Part shown: piece by piece, positions 61,199-64,000 of the stretch
Layout of the letters: each line of letters begins with the position of its first letter
Numbering within the stretch: the stretch's first letter is position 1
Assembly: GCA_965658225.1 (NCBI GenBank)
Contig: CBFHRK010000003.1
Location: forward strand, 1-64,000
Length of the DNA stretch: 64,000 nt
DNA from: ECT2AJA-044 sp965658225
GTDB lineage: Bacteria; Bacteroidota; Bacteroidia; Flavobacteriales; ECT2AJA-044
Direction of reading: 5' to 3'
Notes under the pieces: model-generated
Told to the model about the DNA's origin: nothing
What the model saw: the letters and a program-made list of their open reading frames with translations, nothing else
The model's database searches: none
Program-made: the position numbers and the translations under genes

Positions 61199-61512
61199 CG
61201 GGTTTCTGTTAATGTTACGCCCCATCCGAGGGTGACCATGGAAGGCGCACGATCTTTTGGAGACGTTGTTGTTTGTGATTCGAACTCTGGGGAATTAGTC
61301 AAAGCTGCAGCAGAGTCTATCCCCTTTTTCCAAGTAATGTGAAATTCAGACGCCTCTGAATTACTATTCAATGCACTTTTATACGATTGCTCGTTCGATT
61401 GTTTTGGGCCTAGCGGCCCGATCGAATTTGCCAATCGACCACCCTGCCAAAGCACTAACCCCAATCCGAGGGGCAAGATGAACTTGATGAAGGTAAGTGT
61501 GATGGATTTCAT
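61195..61512 (-). CDS. Small membrane-anchored protein upstream of PadR, unknown function
   Basis: This 105-residue reading frame (ATG at 61512) has one N-terminal hydrophobic segment (LTFIKFILPLGLGLVLWQGG) and a polar Ser/Thr-rich tail. It is the first gene of the PadR-PspC operon by its four-base overlap with PadR. It contains a palindrome encoding IGPLGP. No family is recognised. It is less certain than its neighbours, but its close coupling supports it. Confidence 0.5.
   Translation of the reverse strand: MKSITLTFIKFILPLGLGLVLWQGGRLANSIGPLGPKQSNEQSYKSALNSNSEASEFHITWKKGIDSAAALTNSPEFESQTTTSPKDRAPSMVTLGWGVTLTETR
61407..61418 (-). repeat. GGCC palindrome, loop TAGC
   Basis: GGGCCTAGCGGCCC in the small membrane-protein gene; sense to that gene. 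Same core 12-mer as at 44235. Confidence 0.65.
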
Positions 61513-61715
61513 TATATATACTACTTGGTTATGCAAGTATACGAACTTTAGAAGGTACTATGCAATACAAAGTACTATATTTTTTCATTCAAGGATCTGT
61601 CGAATTCTCTGAAAGTATTGCTATCACTGAGGAACCGGAGCTATTTTTTTATTTGGACTGGCTATAAATTGCACGATTAGTGAACTAATCACCGTTTAAA
61701 ACACTTGTCCGTGCA

Positions 61716-61723
61716 TATCTTTA
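61716..61723 (+). promoter_or_regulatory. -7 promoter box TATCTTTA
   Basis: Matches TAnnTTTG at 7 of 8 positions, 20 bases upstream of the HiPIP start at 61744. Confidence 0.55.
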
Positions 61724-61743
61724 GCTTTCAAAATTCAAATCTC

Positions 61744-62145
61744 ATGGATAAATTATCTCGTAAAGACTTCCTCAAAAAAGCCGGATTATTAAGTCTGACC
61801 GCCGTAGCGGCCTCTTCATTCTTAGCAGCGTGTGGGAGTGATTCCGCACCAAGTGATGCAGGAACGGCGACACCGCCACCTCCTCCAACGGCCAAGCCAA
61901 AACCAAAAGCAGTTGATAATGCCGATTGTACCGAATTGAACAAGGACTTGACGGAACAAGACCTCAGCACGCGTGAAAGCCTCAAATACGTAGCAAAAAC
62001 GGAAAAGGCAGATCAAAACTGTCTTAACTGTCAATTTTATCAGCCAGAAAAATATGAAGGTGCCTGCGGAGGATGCCAACTATTTGCCAACGGTGCCGTA
62101 AATCCGAACGGGTGGTGCTTGAGTTGGACAGAGAAGCAGGCTTAA
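61744..62145 (+). CDS. High-potential iron-sulfur protein (HiPIP), lipoprotein form
   Basis: From the ATG at 61744 this is 133 residues. The N-terminus is Tat/lipoprotein-like (SRKDFLKKAGLL, then lipobox SFLAACG), followed by a Pro-rich linker and a C-terminal HiPIP domain: CLNCQFYQPEKYEG, then CQLFANGAVNPNGWCLSW. The four likely [4Fe-4S] ligands follow C-x2-C ... C-x13-C; one extra Cys is present (ACGGC). HiPIPs carry electrons in the periplasm to reaction centres or oxidases. The redox partner is not in the window. The longer frame from 61705 was rejected because the -7 box lies inside it. Confidence 0.88.
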   Translation: MDKLSRKDFLKKAGLLSLTAVAASSFLAACGSDSAPSDAGTATPPPPPTAKPKPKAVDNADCTELNKDLTEQDLSTRESLKYVAKTEKADQNCLNCQFYQPEKYEGACGGCQLFANGAVNPNGWCLSWTEKQA

Positions 62146-63279
62146 TTAGCTAGTCTTCTTTTGCCATTCTTGTAAATAGCGATTGTATTTCAAATAAGAG
62201 CGGAAGTCTTTAAAGCCTCTCCAAAAACTGGGGTATTTGAAGCCAGCCGCTCTATTTTGTTTTGCGATTTTATAAATCACCTTATGGTGATGGAGTAAGG
62301 AATACAATCCATCTTTTAAAGACGCACACGGGTGATAAATATGGCCGGGTTCCGACATGGCACCGTTCAACTCAATAATGCAAAAACGGCCCGCGTACAA
62401 ATCTTCGAGACTCTTACACTTAATGTCATAACGGCCGTAATAGAAACCGTCGATTCCCTGTGATAAAGTGTCAATACTTTTTATGAGTCGGTCATTGATC
62501 ATATTCTTCCCATCAAGGAAAATGACTCCTTTACTGTGGTTTCCCAAACGAACGAGCGAATAATCTTTGTCTTTTTCGGGAATATCGAACCAATGGTTCT
62601 TGTGCTGCTTGAAAAGTTCTTTTTCAAAAAAGCGCAACCTTGGATGATCCTGTATAAGTTGAGCAACGGTGCGTTTACCATCACCTTTTAACACGGTGAA
62701 ATGTTTCACCACTACCGAACTAATCCGACCTCGTGATTCCTCGGGCATACGGTAATAGAAAATGCCAATTTCCCACGGGTCGTCAACAAATTCTTGCACA
62801 ATCACTTCGAAGGCAGCTTGTTTTCGGTAGGCAAGTACATCGTCCCAATTATGCAGTATACGGACGCCATTGCCCCGCTCACCGCGATTCGGCTTTGCAA
62901 TAAGTGGAAATTCCATTTGATTTCGCGTAAACCACTTGCGGAAATCGCGCTCACCTTTGAGGTTGTTCCACAAAAAGCTTTTTGGATATAAATGCTTCGG
63001 TAAACGCGAATAAATATTCCACTTTTCCTCGCCGAACATTCCGCCGTATTTAAAGCCCGGATTCGACAAAGCGAAATAAGTAGGGTGCCCTGCCTTTAAA
63101 GCCCAAACTAAACTTTTAAAATAAACGGGGATATAAACGAGGTGCCAGGGCCAAAATTCCCAATTCCACAATTTCGTGAGTCGCCGCGAAGCCATCGGCG
63201 GCTCGTGAATGGCTTGATTTGGAAAATCGAGGTATTCCCTTTCGAGGTCTGCAATAGAAATGTCAATGGGACGCTCCAT
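62146..63279 (-). CDS. ATP-grasp domain protein of unknown substrate
   Basis: These 377 residues contain an ATP-grasp-like fold: FPLIAKPNRGERGNGVRIL (nucleotide-binding Lys and Gly loop), VIVQEFVDDPWEIGIFYYRMP, and a metal-binding IIELNGAMSEPGHI (ENxxxxxPG-like, here ELNGAMSEPG). Databases sometimes call such proteins D-alanine-D-alanine ligase, but the substrate is not determined. It overlaps by one base the NRDE-family gene upstream, so the pair is probably translated together. It is convergent with the HiPIP gene, the two ends abutting. Confidence 0.8.
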   Translation of the reverse strand: MERPIDISIADLEREYLDFPNQAIHEPPMASRRLTKLWNWEFWPWHLVYIPVYFKSLVWALKAGHPTYFALSNPGFKYGGMFGEEKWNIYSRLPKHLYPKSFLWNNLKGERDFRKWFTRNQMEFPLIAKPNRGERGNGVRILHNWDDVLAYRKQAAFEVIVQEFVDDPWEIGIFYYRMPEESRGRISSVVVKHFTVLKGDGKRTVAQLIQDHPRLRFFEKELFKQHKNHWFDIPEKDKDYSLVRLGNHSKGVIFLDGKNMINDRLIKSIDTLSQGIDGFYYGRYDIKCKSLEDLYAGRFCIIELNGAMSEPGHIYHPCASLKDGLYSLLHHHKVIYKIAKQNRAAGFKYPSFWRGFKDFRSYLKYNRYLQEWQKKTS

Positions 63280-63983
63280 TATATATGCTTCTCCATTCGT
63301 TCTTTGGAAATCAAGTCTTCGTATACTAGTTTCTTCGCCTCACGGCTCGATAAGAAACTCGTTATACTAATCGTTTGAGGAATTAATCCGGGTTTTTTCA
63401 TGACCAAGTCTTCGGCTTTGTTTCCATTACCTCCGAAGCGGTGAAAATACAGAATTTTATCTTGATCAAAATGGGCCTCTTTTTTTAACCAATCTGAAAA
63501 CCAGTCTTCTCGCTTCTTTCGAACTTCTTCGGCGTACAGCGTAGCACTCGACCAAATATGATGTTCTCTTGAATTTAATTGACTCAAGAATTTCTTTTTT
63601 CCGTCCCATCGAAATTCAAAAAGTCCGTCCGAATCAATCCATACCAAGGTAAAAGGCTCCAAATTTCCTGTGGGATAGTTTGCATAAAAAGATTTAGCGG
63701 TATCATATCCAAAACTATCTAAGGGAACTAAACCTCGGCTATGCCGGTACGGAGGATTATGCTGATGAACTTCATAAGCTCCGTTCAGTAAACATCGGGC
63801 CGATCCATTCTTATGAATGGCTATCCAGCTTCCATTTCCTTGGGGATCTCTTGGAAAAACTACTTCAGGGTGATTTTGGTCATATATCGCGGGTTTTTCG
63901 GCTCGAGCTCTGTTCGGGTTCTCATCTCTATTACTGGTGAGCAAGAAGCCGTCACTCAATGCCAAATAAGTTACCGTGCACAT
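63279..63983 (-). CDS. NRDE family protein (TANGO2-like)
   Basis: This 234-residue protein begins MCTVTYLALSDGFLLTSNRDENPNR, the hallmark of the NRDE/TANGO2 family, with Cys2 in the position of an N-terminal-nucleophile hydrolase. Downstream conserved segments are DPQGNGSWIAIHKNG and LLNGAYEVHQHNPPYRHSRG. TANGO2 in eukaryotes is linked to lipid/haem handling; the bacterial role is unclear. It ends one base into the ATP-grasp start. Its promoter is outside the window. Confidence 0.88.
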   Translation of the reverse strand: MCTVTYLALSDGFLLTSNRDENPNRARAEKPAIYDQNHPEVVFPRDPQGNGSWIAIHKNGSARCLLNGAYEVHQHNPPYRHSRGLVPLDSFGYDTAKSFYANYPTGNLEPFTLVWIDSDGLFEFRWDGKKKFLSQLNSREHHIWSSATLYAEEVRKKREDWFSDWLKKEAHFDQDKILYFHRFGGNGNKAEDLVMKKPGLIPQTISITSFLSSREAKKLVYEDLISKERMEKHI

Positions 63984-64000
63984 CAGGCAGTAGCTTTATG

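Noticed and set aside
61705..61743. A 13-residue N-terminal extension of the HiPIP protein
   Set aside because: A TATCTTTA promoter box lies inside it, and the Tat/lipoprotein signal begins at the later ATG.
1..64000. CRISPR array, tRNA, rRNA, insertion sequence or prophage
   Set aside because: No direct-repeat array, transposase, integrase, phage structural gene or tRNA cloverleaf was recognised by eye on either strand.

Overview
The window comes from a Bacteroidota genome, most probably a Flavobacteriales-like marine lineage; genus and species cannot be told from the sequence. The signs are: at least eight proteins with type IX secretion (T9SS) C-terminal sorting domains; promoters with the Bacteroidota -7 box TAnnTTTG; and conserved phylum gene orders (parA-parB-DUF5683-dapB-lepB-wbqC, nusB-DUF1573-yajC-ybbR-coaE, guaB-PPIase-lipoprotein-surA-moxR). 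It is nearly all ordinary chromosome. I see no insertion sequence, prophage, CRISPR array, tRNA or rRNA. Three runs of about 98-99 Ns are scaffold gaps.

Layout: 0-2.5 kb, the end of an acyl-CoA dehydrogenase, an M16 peptidase and an O-methyltransferase. 2.5-12.5 kb, a block of secreted proteins (two related tandem proteins, another type A client, a PKD-domain type B client, a tiny protein that is little more than a sorting domain, and an Asp-box beta-propeller protein), interrupted by a MATE exporter. 12.5-19.4 kb, a minus-strand block with an acyl-CoA carboxylase beta subunit and the chromosome-segregation, lysine-biosynthesis and signal-peptidase operon. 19.5-24.7 kb, a DoxX-like protein, a secreted M43 metalloprotease, a PUR-domain protein and an ABC exporter. 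24.8-33 kb, leucine dehydrogenase, nusB, yajC, ybbR, coaE, the NAD(P)HX repair enzyme and an ECF sigma operon. 33-38.7 kb, YciO, fructose-6-phosphate aldolase, a 7-TM protein, the SRP RNA gene, two glycosyltransferases and a methyltransferase. 38.8-44.5 kb, a probable operon with mnmA, a secreted subtilase, a nitronate monooxygenase-like enzyme and an unusual Nramp relative. 44.7-55.9 kb, a giant type B T9SS client, guaB, three periplasmic-folding genes, MoxR and a radical SAM/SPASM protein. 56-64 kb, an M1 peptidase broken by a gap, a PadR/PspC operon, a HiPIP iron-sulfur lipoprotein and an ATP-grasp/NRDE pair.

The most unusual signal is not a gene. A short interrupted palindrome, oriented consensus TC[C/G]GGCCG(n)AGGCC, recurs 21 times (plus G+C-stem variants and decayed copies), almost always inside coding sequence, on both strands and in different reading frames. 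I found it by eye. Its function is unknown, and its number is well above my rough chance expectation.

Many start codons sit only 4-6 bases after a TAnnTTTG-like box, which suggests leaderless or nearly leaderless mRNAs. Where a signal peptide and promoter pointed to an internal start, I used that start.
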